NCBI GenBank assembly: GCA_008360975.2
Contig: CM039180.1
Location: 11,561,122-11,625,121 of the forward strand
Length of the DNA: 64,000 nt
Reading direction: 5' to 3'
From: Lichenostomus cassidix
Lineage: Eukaryota > Chordata > Aves > Passeriformes > Meliphagidae
A program made the position numbers and the translations under genes. Below the pieces are notes generated by a model. That model was not told the DNA's origin, made no database searches, and saw only the letters and a list, made by a program, of their open reading frames with translations. Positions 1 to 13,449 of the stretch are shown here, in pieces (position 1 is the stretch's first letter; each line of letters begins with the position of its first letter).

Positions 1-1753
1 ACAGTCTCACACATTGAGGTAGACAGATTAAACCCAGAGATGTTTTTCCAGCCTTTGAGCTTCAAGCAGCTCCTCCAGTGTGATGCTCACAGAATTCTTA
101 CCCCCAGCACCCAGGCACTAAACTGGGCTTAAGTTATTAGTCTTTGGCGTGCAAATGCAGGTAATCTAATCATAGTATTTCCAGTTAGGGCTTATTTCCA
201 ATTTGTGTCTATAAATAAGATTCTTTTGAACACAGACAAACCCCTATACTTTGTTGCTGCAGAGCTGGACACATCTAGAGGCTATTTGGAAATGTTCCCA
301 TGTAGTTCAACTGGGCATGTCAACTTCAGAGACCTCCTATTCACAAAGTTCCAGCATCATATAGAGATGTTAATTCCACCATTTCTTGTATTCCTACCTT
401 GCCTCTGTTTTGTTCTTCACTAAACATAGCTCAGAGAGGTTAGATATCTAGGCTGGCATTAGGGCAATTTTACATGTCCCAGTTGTCAGCTCAATGAACT
501 GCAGTTCCAACTCGAGTTCTACATATTTATAAGCACAACTTTCTGGGCATCATCTTTATTTTTCCTCCTTTAGAAGAACATACACAGAAAATAAGTCTTT
601 TTCCTGAAATAAGTAGAAATGTAAATACTCTGTAAATACAGCTAAAGTTAGTTTTGCCGAGTCACCCAGCTGTGGATGGTTCTCATTTATTTGGCAGGAA
701 GTGGTGCAACAGAATTTTTTTCTCAGTATAATGTATCCAGAAAATCAAAAGCACTTTAGTTCCGGTCAACAACAAAACCAAAATATTTGATTGATAAAAA
801 AGCAATGTAATGTCAAATGAAAATATGTTTGTTATTAAATGTTTCCATTTCAGGTGTTTTTAATGAACGAGTTTGGAGGGGAAGGATTTTCCTAAAGAGC
901 CCATTTTGATGGGGCTTATCCCAACCAAAAATGTGACTGTGCTACCATTCACTAGAGCACTGAGCAAGGAGTCAAATTTTCTGATGCAGAACAGATAAAT
1001 TGACCCTTCTGGCATGCCTTAGGAGAGGCCCTACCATAACATCATAGTGCAGTCTCTTATAAGACCCCATTTCACCCAAAGGAATTGTTCCCATTTGTAT
1101 AAATGATCACTTCTGGAAGATGAGCAGCAGGCTTACTTGAACTTAGATATAGCACAGGAGAGATGCAGGTAGTTTGGAGGGTACATCCAGTTCAAGGAAT
1201 ACAGGCCTGGGTTTCCTTGCACCGTGGGTTGGGTAGCCCTTACTAGTAACCACTGCATTTATAGTTGCAAAAAAGAGATTAAAAATTGGGAGCTTACACT
1301 TTGGGTGTATTGTTTGAATATAGTTATATCCTTCAGAAATCTCCAGTTTGCAGTCTACTACAAACTGCATTTTTCTAGTTCTTTAACTCTATTAGAGTGT
1401 CTGAAGCTTTTACATTTGTCTAATAAATGGCTAAAGCATCTTGGCCTATGCTTTGAAGCCAGATGCTCCTATCTGTTCAGAGTACTGATCAGATAATCCA
1501 ATTCGTCCTATTTTAAGTGCTCATTTTATAAATCTCCAGAGCTGAGGTTGGGTGTTATTTGAAACTTGAACTACCCCATATAACATTCATCTGATGTGAG
1601 TACAAAAATCAATAGTCATTTTGGGAAAGTGCCCTTTCTGCCTGTGACCACCTTGGTGGAACTACAAACATTCATTCATATTCCTGCTGCATTTCCAATA
1701 CCACCTTCCTATTTCTAGCAATACCAACTTAATTTCAGGAGCCTGTGGTGTGT

Positions 1754-1767
1754 AAAAAAAAAAAATA
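1754..1767. repeat. Short poly(A) tract
   Basis: A run of about a dozen A residues in otherwise ordinary intronic sequence. There is no adjacent element that would mark it as a retroposon tail. Confidence 0.6.
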
Positions 1768-4700
1768 CTAACTAAATGAACCAATATACTGGTTAATAAA
1801 ATTGGTCTAAAACCATCAGGCAATTTGAATATGGACTCCCAAAGGTCCTAGAATGTTTTATTGCTATGGGTAAAAACTATTCAAGGGCAAAATTGAATAT
1901 TAAAACCTGCTTTACAAACATGTCCTTAGTATTTAATAAATATATAGCAGCTGGCAGAAAAGTATAACATCCTTCAATTAAATAACGGTGGATGTGCATG
2001 TATATGTGGCTGCATATAGTTATTTCTGTCTTACAGCAAATTTCTATTTTAAAATATATGTAATCCTTTTTCATATGTATCCCTTGATATAGAAATAGAA
2101 AATACAGTCTTGAGAGGAAAAGGGACACATGGAATGACACTTTCGGTTTTGTGGCAATGACTGTGAGCTTCCAGGAAGGCAATACCTTTTCCTCACTTTT
2201 TAAATGCAAAAATACTAAACATTGCTTTGGCAATTACACTCCCGGTGGCTTTGGCCAGTCTAGCTGAATAGTCTAACCTAGGCTTCCACCATGTGTGTAA
2301 CAGGGACAGTAATATTTACTTACCTATCTCATGGGAGTGTTATGGGGATTAATTATTTAATGCTTGAGAAGCACTTTAAAGATTAAAATTCCCAGTTGAC
2401 TACTCAGTATTGTTACTAAAGCAGAACCTTGCTAATCCATGCCAAAATTGGCAGTGTCCCCCCACATCTGAACATAGATTTATTAGTAAGGCTGTTGAGC
2501 AAGTTCTCTTATTATCAAGGCTTAATTATTCTAATATAATATTCTGAAGTAGATTTGCTAATATGGTGTAAAGTGTAGATAATTACAGCTAAACTACAGT
2601 GAATAAAGCAGATGAACAAACATTATCCCTACTTTGGTTCACATAAACTGGCAAGCAGACTTCCCAAAGAAGGGGGAAGTCCCACCTACAAATCTAACAT
2701 TTCTTTTAATGGCTTTCTGTATTTCCATCCACTTGACAATACTAGAAGATAAGTGCCCGAAATACAGAATATGAAAGAATGCAGCCATCCCTCTGTCTCC
2801 ACAACATCAGTTCTTCCTTCCTTCATGTAATCCAGACAAATAGGTTAAATAAAAATTCAGTAACACCATGTCTTTGCAGTTTGCCACAGGACTAAGTCCA
2901 GTCTTCTGCTGTTGCAGCGTAATATCCCAGAAAATTCCTCTCCTGCTGCTCATCTCACAGTCCCTCTCATTTGCCACAGGCCCCCAATTAATAGCAAGAC
3001 TGTGTCACTGCAACTTGCTCTTACTCAGAGTTAGCTTCCCCACGTGTCTGTGATGGTGTCCTTGCCTCAGGGAGCTGTGTATCCAAGGAACAGTGTGAAG
3101 GCACACAGGAATATTCCTGTATCACCCAATCCCTGTGCCAAAGAGCCTTGCCCATGGCCTGACTCGATGGTGCCTGAGACTAAATTAAACTAACAAGGCT
3201 TCTCGTGATCTCTCCTCATTGACATATGGAATATGATGAGTCTGGATGATCATACAGAGAGTGACACAAAAAACTGGTATTCCAACCATTAGGGAGGCGA
3301 ACCAAGCTCTGTCCACAGAGGGATTTGCAGGTTGCCTCTGTCCTCCCTCCATCATCCCATGGTACAAATCCTGGCTGATGCTTTGTGGCCCAACAACAGG
3401 GAAAGGTTAGAAGAGGTCATGGCTTCTGTCAGATTTCTTAGAGCTTGTTATTCCTAGCTTGGGGAAAAAAAAAACACAGAAAACAAAATGTGTTGTTTTT
3501 TTTTTTTACTTTGACAATATGAGGTAACTGTGACTCTCCAACTGATGCTCAACAAACACGACCAAAGAGAGTGTTGAATTTTGTTGAGCAACAGCAACAC
3601 ATATGCAGCCCAGTATTTTGAACATCTGGGTTTTCTAACACACCCAGCTTGTGTTTATTTATTAGGAGCAAAATATTATAGTGTAAAATTTGTTTATTCA
3701 TGCACTTCCATCTCATTATACAGTTTTCAGAGAAATTTGTCTCAGCATTCCAAAGATAGTACAACAGCCCTGACAGCAGGTGTGGTCCCAGAGTCAGCTC
3801 TGCACCTTCATTGCCTAAAAATCCCCAGCCTGAAAACAGGTTGCTAAAGAGACACTAAGCTGCTTCTGCAGCTGCTACCCTAAGCAGAACAGGACTTCTT
3901 ATTCATGAGCTGTGTGACTAAGAATGGGTTCAAACCAAGTGATGTGTTTTGCTTAAGATCTGCTCTTACTCGTAAGGTGAGAACCTCAGTGCCCACCAGA
4001 AACAACTTTCTAGGGCATTTCACACACAGTCAAAATGCTCTGAATTCCTCACTTATGAAGTAAATTTTACTTATTATCTACATGTTTTTAATAATGACAG
4101 CTATTTATTGACCTGACAGAATGTGATGCCTAGTGTTAACGCCCATTTGAGCTGTGATAATTAATAATTTTAATATTTAACTTTAATTACGTGTGTAATA
4201 TCCAACTCTTAAATTATTCAGTCTCTGCAGAATGTTTTTCATTTATACCACACATTCTATTAACATATTTATGAACACCTTTTATGACTTAATGTGGCTT
4301 AATTCTATTAATAAAAAATAATTTGAAAGTCATTATCTTTTTTAATTATACAGTAACTTCCAATGTAGATTTTCCAGCTCCAGCATGGCTCTCGAAGAGA
4401 ACTGCTGAGGTTTCTCCAGTTCTACTCTGCTGCCTGGCCACACAGGAAAAAATAAAACCTTCTTTATTGAGGCGATGAGTATTGCCTGAGTAGCTCTGAT
4501 CTGATAAATATGTGAGATGCTCAGCACTTCAAAAAGGGCACCAAACCACCTGAATGACCTAGTGAATGATAATGAGTGGTTAGAGCAGCATTACTTGAGA
4601 CTGGTACTTAAGCTGTCCACAGACTTAACATTGACATAGCAGTGAGGAGCTTCCTGTGGAGGATAAAAGCACCATGCAGAGTGCAACTCTTTACCTCAGC

Positions 4701-5011
4701 TCTTTCACTATTAGTAATCCTGCAACATTTATGCACATGGATTAACTTGATTCAAGGAAAAGTCAAATTTACCAAGGGTTACAACCTGTCCCAGAAGGCA
4801 AGGGTAACTGAAGTTCTTGTTAATAGATCCCTTGTGGGGAGTTAGAGAGAAGCAACAATGAATGATTGGTGTGTATAAATATATAAATAGGGGGGGTGTT
4901 TAGAACAATTTGGTTGCAATGGAAAGTGGGTATGTAGCCATTTTGTTTATTATTACCTATAGTAACATAACAATATAAAAGCAGAAAAATATCACTTAAC
5001 AAAATATATAA

Positions 5012-5063
5012 GGGGGAGAGAGAGAGAGAGAGAGAGGAAAGAACGAAAGAAAGAAAGAAAGAT
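5012..5063. repeat. (GA)n followed by (GAAA)n microsatellite
   Basis: About ten GA dinucleotides are followed directly by a purine stretch of five or more GAAA-like units, one of them interrupted by a C. This compound purine-strand microsatellite lies in the presumed MAGI2 intron and is likely length-polymorphic. Confidence 0.9.
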
Positions 5064-5964
5064 TGATTTAATGACACCTTCTAAGACATGAGAGCTGCCT
5101 CTCACATCATCATAGTTGGGCCAGTTATGCCCCATCAGAAGGGATGAATAACGTGAATGTCATGATACATTCCCCAGAGGGGTTTTACAACTGAGCCAGT
5201 TGTGTAACGGAGGACATTGGCGTGATAAAAAGTATTATCCCACCTCACAGGATCTGCTTCTTATCAACCTCTCCTCTGATTTGGCTCAAAACCCAGCTTG
5301 TCCCTAAACAAAGGTTAGTGCACACCTGCTCTGCTCCTGGGCTGTGACCTTGCACATCCTCAGCAAAACATCTGCTGCTTTTGCAAATGGACAATTGTTT
5401 GAGTCATTAACATTTCAGTCTCTCGCACCAAGTTTAAACAATGATTTAAATATTTAGTTGAGAGGACTTTTTACTACAGTCATATCTATGGAATAAACTA
5501 AACTGGGTCTTGGAATGAGAGGTAAGCTGTATATTCATAATCATCTGGCCTCAAGATTCACGGCCAGAAGACTATTGCAGTAACTTAGTAAACTACCACA
5601 TTAATTTACCTGTTTCTGAAATACCACCTGCTTGTAGATGTGGCTCCTTATTTTTTCCCCTCTCCCATTATGTGCTTTGGATAGCTTTTTTCTGCATAGA
5701 AAAATTACCCTTTTTTATTCTTGCTATTATAAGGGCAGTTTTAAAATCTCAACCCTGTTGTAAGATGTGACTGATGTTGTTGGAGAGAGCCACATGTTGC
5801 AGAGCTTAGGCACTCTTACAAAATGACAGTGAATTGTTTATGGATGTGATTTATATTTAAGGGGTGAGCAATAGCAGAGTAACCAAGAGAGGGCTAAAGC
5901 AGCACCCCAAGATCATCCAAGACAATCCATTCCTCCTGCTCTCCACAGCAGAAACTCTGAGTGC

Positions 5965-5986
5965 TTCTGAATTCATTCTGAATTCA
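5965..5986. repeat. Two-copy 11-bp tandem duplication
   Basis: The unit TTCTGAATTCA occurs twice head to tail without a mismatch. It is a small local duplication with no associated feature. Confidence 0.8.
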
Positions 5987-8900
5987 TTTCAGCCTGCTCC
6001 TCTAGCAGCCTGAAAAGTCTCAGGCCACTTACTTGCAGTGGCCTGTGTTTTCTAAAAAGGAGCTGCTATGGGGTGATGGGTGTAGATCTCTGTGTTCATC
6101 CACTTGGCTCTGATCCACAGCCTCCAAAAGGGTTTCCCATAAGGAACTCCCCAACACTGGTTGTGTACATGTTCAACAAAGGAGCAGACATCTATTTCCA
6201 GAGGTCTTTTGAGACACCTCTCTCTGTAACTGTGTGAGGCAATTAAATTATTATCTCAAGTGGTAAGGACAGTAAAATACTGGTGAAACAGTGCGTAATT
6301 AAAGAACTAACTCAGGGAAAGGGATTTACTGATGATGCCTTGGGTATAATAATGTAGGATCAAAACCAGTGCAGAATAATAATAGGAACTCTCTAAGTCA
6401 GATCAGTTGCTTCCCATGTTTCTTTGTTAGTCATATTTAAAGACTACATCACATAAAAAATTGAAAAGTGCTTTCATCCATAGTGCTTGCTACAGATTAA
6501 AGCAAACGCAAATCAATGTGTGTGGCTTTCTTGTTTCAAGAAAACATTCAGTATTTTTTCTAAAGGATTTTTTAACTTTTTTTCTTTGCAATATACAGTT
6601 TTGCCCTCTCTGCCCCAAGTTTAAATTTTCTCTTTCTCTCTGTTCCCTTAGCTCCAAAAGCAAGCAATAGCATCTCCTGAGCTTCTGTAGATTTGGTCTT
6701 CCAAGCAAGCTAACAATCTGCTCTTTCTGAAGTGTTGCAATAATTCTCAAATTAGATCTCTGAACATGAAAGCACTTCTCTAACAAACCTCTAAGCAGAG
6801 TACAGAAAAGGTGATGAAAGTGAATTTTACCTGAGATGAGATCATTCAAAGTCTCATTAGATGGTCCATACAAGAAATGAACAGCATATCTGCTGCAAAA
6901 ATATTTCAGGCATCATCCATTTAATACCTAGGTAAAGTAGGCAATGGAAGAGGCATATAATGAGCCCAAAGGAACTAAACTGTTGTGCATCAGTAATGAC
7001 CAGGAACATGAAAAGAAGTAGAGCATCTGGGTATCAATGGCACTGGGAACTGAGCCAAGTAGGATGTAGAGCTGTGCTTCCCAGTCTTGGAATAGGTTGG
7101 TGACTGAATTTTCTGGATGTAAAATTAAACATTTCAAGTTTACACAGGAGATAGAAATACTCATCACTTACATTCATATCTTGTCAGTTCTTGTGAACAT
7201 CTGCAGAAGCCATGCCATGGATAGCTCCATGTAATAGTAAAAGTGGCCACCTTTTCCAGCGTTAGACCAGTAACAAAAACAAAAGTGTGCAATGACTTTG
7301 GAGACAGAAAGACTAGTTCTAGCATTGTTTCATACCCCAAATATCAGTCCTTCATAGTGAATCATTCTGTTCTTTTGAAAAGGCCAAGCACAAAATTTAG
7401 AAGTGAAGGATGTCAGGACTCAGATGCATGTTGGTTTTCCTGTAATCTTTCTTGACTTGTAAACTAACTCTTATTACCCTGAGCAAGCATTGTCAAATTT
7501 CGGATCCTCAAAAACAAATGTATGAAGCCAAAAAACAAATTACTAAAAAGTAGAAAGATTCCACTCTTGGGCAAAGCTACATTTAAAGTTACATTTATAA
7601 GGTACTCTAAACATTCAGAGTCACCATGACATTGCTGAGTACAAACAGGCAAGTGGTATAACAAATGTGGCTAGATTAAGATAGAAAGGAATTAGATAAG
7701 GTTTTCATTACATCAGAAACAAGACTTCAAAATACTACGCTGATCACTCAGCTTAGTGTGAGCATGTGTGAGAAAGAAGTAGTTCATATAGTAGCCAAGT
7801 ATAACCTGGATTTGTTTTTATAAATGTATATGATATGTATCTAATTTCTTTACACAGAGTTAACATTTTGCACCCATAGCACACTGCCATCATACCTTAG
7901 TAAAGCATAAGAGCAGTGCTAATGATGGAAATGCTATCCCACCTGGATGTGCCCACAGTGATTGACCAAACCATGTTGCAGCAGAAGGCACTTAAATCCA
8001 TTGGTGTTTTCTTCCAGGGCTACTGGTGTTCAGGGATCTGAATGTGGATAAGTTCAGTGGAAGGGGAGACAAAGTGTAATTTTAAGCCAAGAAAAGCATA
8101 ATTTGTGAGAAAACATTTGCATAGCATATGGAATAATTAACAAGAATTACAGTTTCTAGCTAGAAGTACAAGCAGGCTGTAAGTTGGGGGCAGAGTCCAT
8201 TGTCACTTTCTGGGAGAGGCTGGGGGAAAGGGTGGCATATAGTGTCACATTTGCATAAGGCTGATAGCTGAACAGAAAGTACCAGGAGCCTTTCTAACCA
8301 TGAAATCTTCAGAGAATTGTTCATTTCAGGAGACAAAGGGTGCTGTATGTTTGGGTTGGGAAAGTTCAGGATAAAAGATTAAAGATTTTTTATATATTCT
8401 GAAATATCCCTCCTTAGAGAGTGTTACAGAAAAGCTGCAGGAGACCAATGCAATCAGGAACATCAAAGACATGTCAAGCTATAATGAGAAAGACCCAAAT
8501 GCATTTCTGGTGTAACACTGCCAACATTAGTGGATACTCACCAGGGGACAATTTGTCCCATTTTTGTTATTAGCAGCATCTGTGAGAACTGCTTGCCACC
8601 TCCTGGCAATACATAATTTCAGACAAAAAAAGGGGAGGAAAAGTAAGCACCATATTTTTTATTCAGTTAAACCCTCTTTGATTCCCTAGGAAAATAATTC
8701 TGGGAAGATATCAGAACAGCTGCTTAGACATTTCAGAAAACACTTCATTCAGACTAATGAAAGTGTTCAAAGCTTTAATATATTGTACATTATTCATATA
8801 ATTTGAAAATTAAAAAGGCTTTGAGATTTTATTGTACTTAAGTAATAAAATGTGATGTAATTTTTACTCTTACTACTAAATATTCAATAAATTATTAGTA

Positions 8901-11900
8901 GTACTTTATGGATAATTGTATCTGATGAAAAATCACATGCCCTTGATAAACCACTAAACAATTATCTAAAATATCTTAATGCTAAGTGAGAACCTAGCCA
9001 CAAATCAGAGGTCCATGGGCAGAGCTCTCCTCTCTATAAGGAGTAAAGACAGGGTTCTTTTGTTCATAGTTCAAACATAAGCTATCAGCAAGCACTGGAT
9101 CCAGACAGAAGAGTTAAGACAGCAGCAAATAGACACATGAGAGTAGTACCCTCATTTCCACTCCATTAAATGTGTGTGAGCTGACATAGCAAAACAAACA
9201 ATTCATGTATGTGGCACTTCTACCTCAAACAAAAAAGACCTCTAGACAGAAAACTTCTGCTCCTGATGTTTTCCCCTTGTCACTCTTCCTCCCAAATGGC
9301 TGTGCTCATCTCCTGCTTGTCCTCCCACACACTCAAGATCTTGTGTCTGTGGTGTCTCTTACTCAGTTAGCAATTTACTCCTTTGCCTGGGAGTTTTGCA
9401 AAGCAGGTCGTAGGTGAGTCATTCTTACACATCCCATGGAGAAGTGCCACCAACTTGTGTTACAGGAGCTTGTGGAAACTAAAAGCCATCCAGTAAACAC
9501 CTACTAAATTACACCAAATGTAATGCCATTACAGTGACAGATTATAGTCCTGCTGCTGGCTCATTTGTCTTGTCTAAATTAGTGGGTCAGGGGAGATTTT
9601 CTCCCTTCAAAGAAGGGAAGAAGGCATCTATTAGCCTTCAGTGAGATGTATACCTTTGAAAAACAATTTCTCTCACAGTAAGGATGTTATCCATGGTGGC
9701 AAAGTCAGAAACAATTTTAAAACTCTGTTGTCCCTAAATCTCTCCAGCAGCTGCAGTATCATTCTTATCTGCTTGCAAGTTTTTTGGGCATGAGTAGTTC
9801 ATGCTCTAGTAAACAGATACTGTTTTCAGTTCCTCCCAGAGGTGAAGGAAGAAAAAAGTAAAATCAGTTCGCCATCTCTGGTTTAGTATGTTTACAAAAT
9901 GCTTTGAGATATGTTGGAATAACAGACAGTAAAAGTAGGTTATGTTCCCAATTAACACAAAGGTTTTATAAAAAGTCTTAGACCAACAGAATAAAAAATA
10001 TTCAGAAATATTAATAACTCCCTCAAAAATGCAGCTAGAACCTGAGTATAAGCATTAAAATAAATTATTCGTTTAACTGCTCTGCAGGATGAAATTTTGT
10101 ATTTTTATCCTGTTTATATTTGTTACAGAAAAGCAATCATTTTAGTGCTGGTTGAACAAGTCCAAATGAACCCTTATGGCTTGAACACAGCTCTTTAAAA
10201 GGTTTTTCTTTTGAGCAGCAAATTACTTACATTGCTGTATTTTGCTCTACTCCAGTAATTTTTATATTTTTCCATAATGTTCAAATATTAGGGAAATGGG
10301 CTACGATGCCCTCACATGAGTATTCTACTCACTAGCCAGTGACATATTGCAACAATGGCTTGTTGACATTAACCTCTACTAAGGCTGAGGACAACTTTCT
10401 ATGTAATGTCATTTCATTTGAAAGAAAAGCAGGTTAGGTTGGATTTGGCTGTCTCAGATTGATGGTACTTAAACCTTAAAGAAAGTAATTTTGTTCTTAC
10501 TTGCAAATGCTGTATTGCCACAGAATATAAATGATAGTTTTATTCCATGGCAACATTGTTCCCCAGCCACTTGAAATACAACCTATATATAGATGCCTTC
10601 CCAACAAGTATTTTAAACATAGTGCAGTCAGTGATACACCTGGGGTTATCCCACAGCCAAACTTCTTTTAAGCTGTGGTTACAAACCGTCTTACTTAGTT
10701 GTCCAAGTTGTCCTTTGCCTAGTGTTTTCTGGGGTAGAAATAAAATCCAGTAATGCATATAATATGGCATGTTCTAATTTATAGACACCTATACTTACAT
10801 ATCACTGTATGTAAGAGATATGCTGATTCACTTTTGTTGAAATACATTCTAACCCTCTATGATTTCTCACTACAACATTTGGCTGCTTTTTAATCCCCTT
10901 TAGAAAAGAAATCAGAAGAAAAAAAAACCCAGAAACTTGTCTGAGGGGCAGATCATTAATAAATCAGTTCTGTCATCTCCAGGGAATAAAACAGCAGGCC
11001 AGTAACACCCAGGTCTCCTCTCCTGGGCATCCCACAAATAACTGGTACCATATTATCCTTCGAGCCTCAGAAAAGCCACAAGTGGTGTTTGCCACCCTGG
11101 TTTTGAATGGTGCCACCCTGGTTTGTCCTCCTGGAGGAGAAACAGACAGTTTGAGCTTAGTGGTACATTTTCCACAGAGGAAATCTTGTTACCCAAAACC
11201 TTTTAGCTGCTATAGGCCATTTGGTGTTTTTACTGGTGTGCAGCTGATACTACCCAAAGTAACAGGCTGTTTCTGTAATCAGAAGCTAACAGAGCCTAAC
11301 ACAAGACTTGATAATGGTCTACTGCTCTTCACTGACACTCAGTGAAAAATATCTCATGGACTTCTTGGAAAGAAGACTGTAGTTAAGAGAAATACATTGG
11401 TCCAACCCTTGGCACCACCTGTACCTTAGAGAGGAGTGACAATGCCATTAAAAGTATAAACTTAATTTTCCAAAGCAAAAGGTGGCTTCTTCAGACTTGC
11501 CTCAGATACCTTGCTGGTGCATACAGGCAGCTTTATGCCAAGTCTTGGGATAGTTTTAGTGATCTGGACCCCATGCATGGTCCCTGGCTCAAGTGTTAAG
11601 TAAAATGAGATCCCCTGGATTTCATATTAAAGAAGAGCCAGGGTGGAGTCTGTGCTTTCCCCATCAGGCACAGGCTGTGATCCTGTACCAGGCTGGTTGT
11701 GCAGAAGAGAAGAAGCAGAGAACAAGTGCATCAAACGCTTTTTGTAAGCAAACTCCTAGGAGCTAAACACTCTACATGCATGAGTCTTCCTCTTATTTTT
11801 TCTTGCCTGAGTGCCAAGCTGGGAGCAGATGGTACATTACTCACCCTTAACTGGAGGGTAAGAAAGTGTGATTTCTTTTTTTTTTAAATTCAGTTGAGAC

Positions 11901-13204
11901 CCTCAGCCCATTTAGATTCCCAGCTCAATGTTTATTTGTCTTACACAGAACTTGTACTTTCTACCCCTCTCAAATGCTAATCCTCTCCACACATATGCTC
12001 ATTATGCAAAAGCATATGACAAACACCATCTGGGAAAATAAATAGCTCTTCAGCTAACTGTGCTGCTCCCTCCCTTTATGTCACCCACCTCACTATTGTC
12101 TCTCCTATTTTTATCTACAAGACAGCAATCACTCAATCCAGCTATTAACTTAAAAGTGCTGTTTTAGTCAAGCAAGCTGCAGATCCCAGGCTGGGCAGAA
12201 GAATCCATTTCATTTTTCAAGACAATGTGCATCTCCATGATAATCTGAAAGGAGCCATAGTACTGAGAAAAATACATGTTACTTTTTTAAAGGGCAGTTG
12301 ATATCACTAAGAGATACTAGTCCTGACCTGAAGACATCCACGCTTGTTTTTAAGCTAGAAGGTTACATTTTCTCCCCCATAAAATATGCGGCTCTTGCTG
12401 CAAGTTCTACCTCGTTTCCATGGATTCCTGAGATAGTCCTTCATCTCTGACAGATTGTTCCTTATGCCATTCAAAGCCAGGCAATGGTGTTAAATAGGGA
12501 ATGACATTAGCCAAGTTCAGTGATTTCTCTAACCTCTATGTAGATGGTAAGAATAGGAGCCATGCTGTCATTAATCATGATGGATTTGTTGTCAGACAGA
12601 AGGTTAATCAAAAGAAATGAGGATGTATATGCAATAGAAAGGCATCTCAGAATATTCTGGTTTGGATTAGGAAAATCATCATGATTCAGCAAAGGATATG
12701 CCTATTTAGCTAAATTAAACAGGATCTGCACAATCCAGCGATATTGTGTTGAGGCTAAGTAGCCAGGAGAAATTCAAAATGCACAACCAGGAGACTCGGC
12801 AGCTGACGCTGTGATATAAAGGCAGAGCTTTGTAAGTACCCTGTAAGAATTGTGGAGCCATAAACACTGCAATACTATGTCTGTTTAGAAAAAATATGAG
12901 ACAGAATTCAATGATGACCTTATCTGAGCTACAAATTCTTGTCAATTATTATGTGCTTGTAGGGACATGTTTAATAGATGGCAGAAAGTCCTTCTCATTT
13001 GTCCTCAGAGACAGCGCTGATATTGCCCAGCTAAGAAATCCTTTATACAGCTACAAAAGAGGCTATTTGATTTCATGAGCACGTGCCTTTATTATTTTAA
13101 GAATAATTTAACATAGGCAGAGGAAAGCAGAATCTGTATGAAAAAAAGACCAAGGGTTTCCAGCATTTGCAGTTACCAACTTTTTGGGTTTTGCTTCTCC
13201 TGTA

Positions 13205-13283
13205 CTTTTTGCTCTTCCTTTTTTTTTTCCTTTTTTTTTTTTTTTTTTTGAAGCATTTTTTTTATTTTTGTTTTTCTTTCTCC
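13205..13283. repeat. T-rich tract upstream of the MAGI2 terminal exon
   Basis: About 80 bases that are mostly T, including an uninterrupted run of about 19 T at 13231-13249. It ends about 165 bp before the acceptor of the last MAGI2 exon. Together with the pyrimidine-rich TCTCTTCTCTTTG stretch right before the acceptor, it makes a strongly pyrimidine-biased intron end. It could instead be a reverse-oriented poly(A) tail, but no element body was recognised beside it. Confidence 0.8.
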
Positions 13284-13449
13284 CTATTGACTCCACAATT
13301 GAGGGAGTTTCACCTCACCCAAAACAGAGGGGTTAAAGTCTGGTACATGGTTTGGGTATCAGTGTTGCTCAGAATATGTCTGCCTATGCAATACACACTC
13401 TGTGCTTCTGAATACACCCTTAACTCTCTTCTCTTTGTTGTTACAACAG

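Larger units (their letters stand above)
1..13449 (+). other. MAGI2: Probable last intron of MAGI2 (partial)
   Basis: The stretch runs from the left edge to the AG acceptor at 13448-13449. No PDZ-coding sequence or other exon was recognised on either strand. The upstream exon of this gene is expected to encode the end of the last PDZ domain, and it was not found here. MAGI2 is known for very large introns, so this fits. Content is AT-rich single-copy-looking sequence with a GA/GAAA simple repeat near 5.0 kb and a T-rich tract near 13.2 kb. The short open frames look random. Assignment as intron is inference from the downstream exon. Confidence 0.75.

Noticed and set aside
6490..6873. 127-codon - strand open frame
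   Set aside because: No family similarity recognised, no splice or promoter context, and Lys/Arg-rich composition typical of translated pyrimidine-rich intron sequence.
13167..13449. Upstream 94 codons of the long + strand frame that contains the MAGI2 exon
   Set aside because: It is a Phe-rich translation of a T-rich intron tract, and a clear acceptor ends it at 13449. It is not coding.
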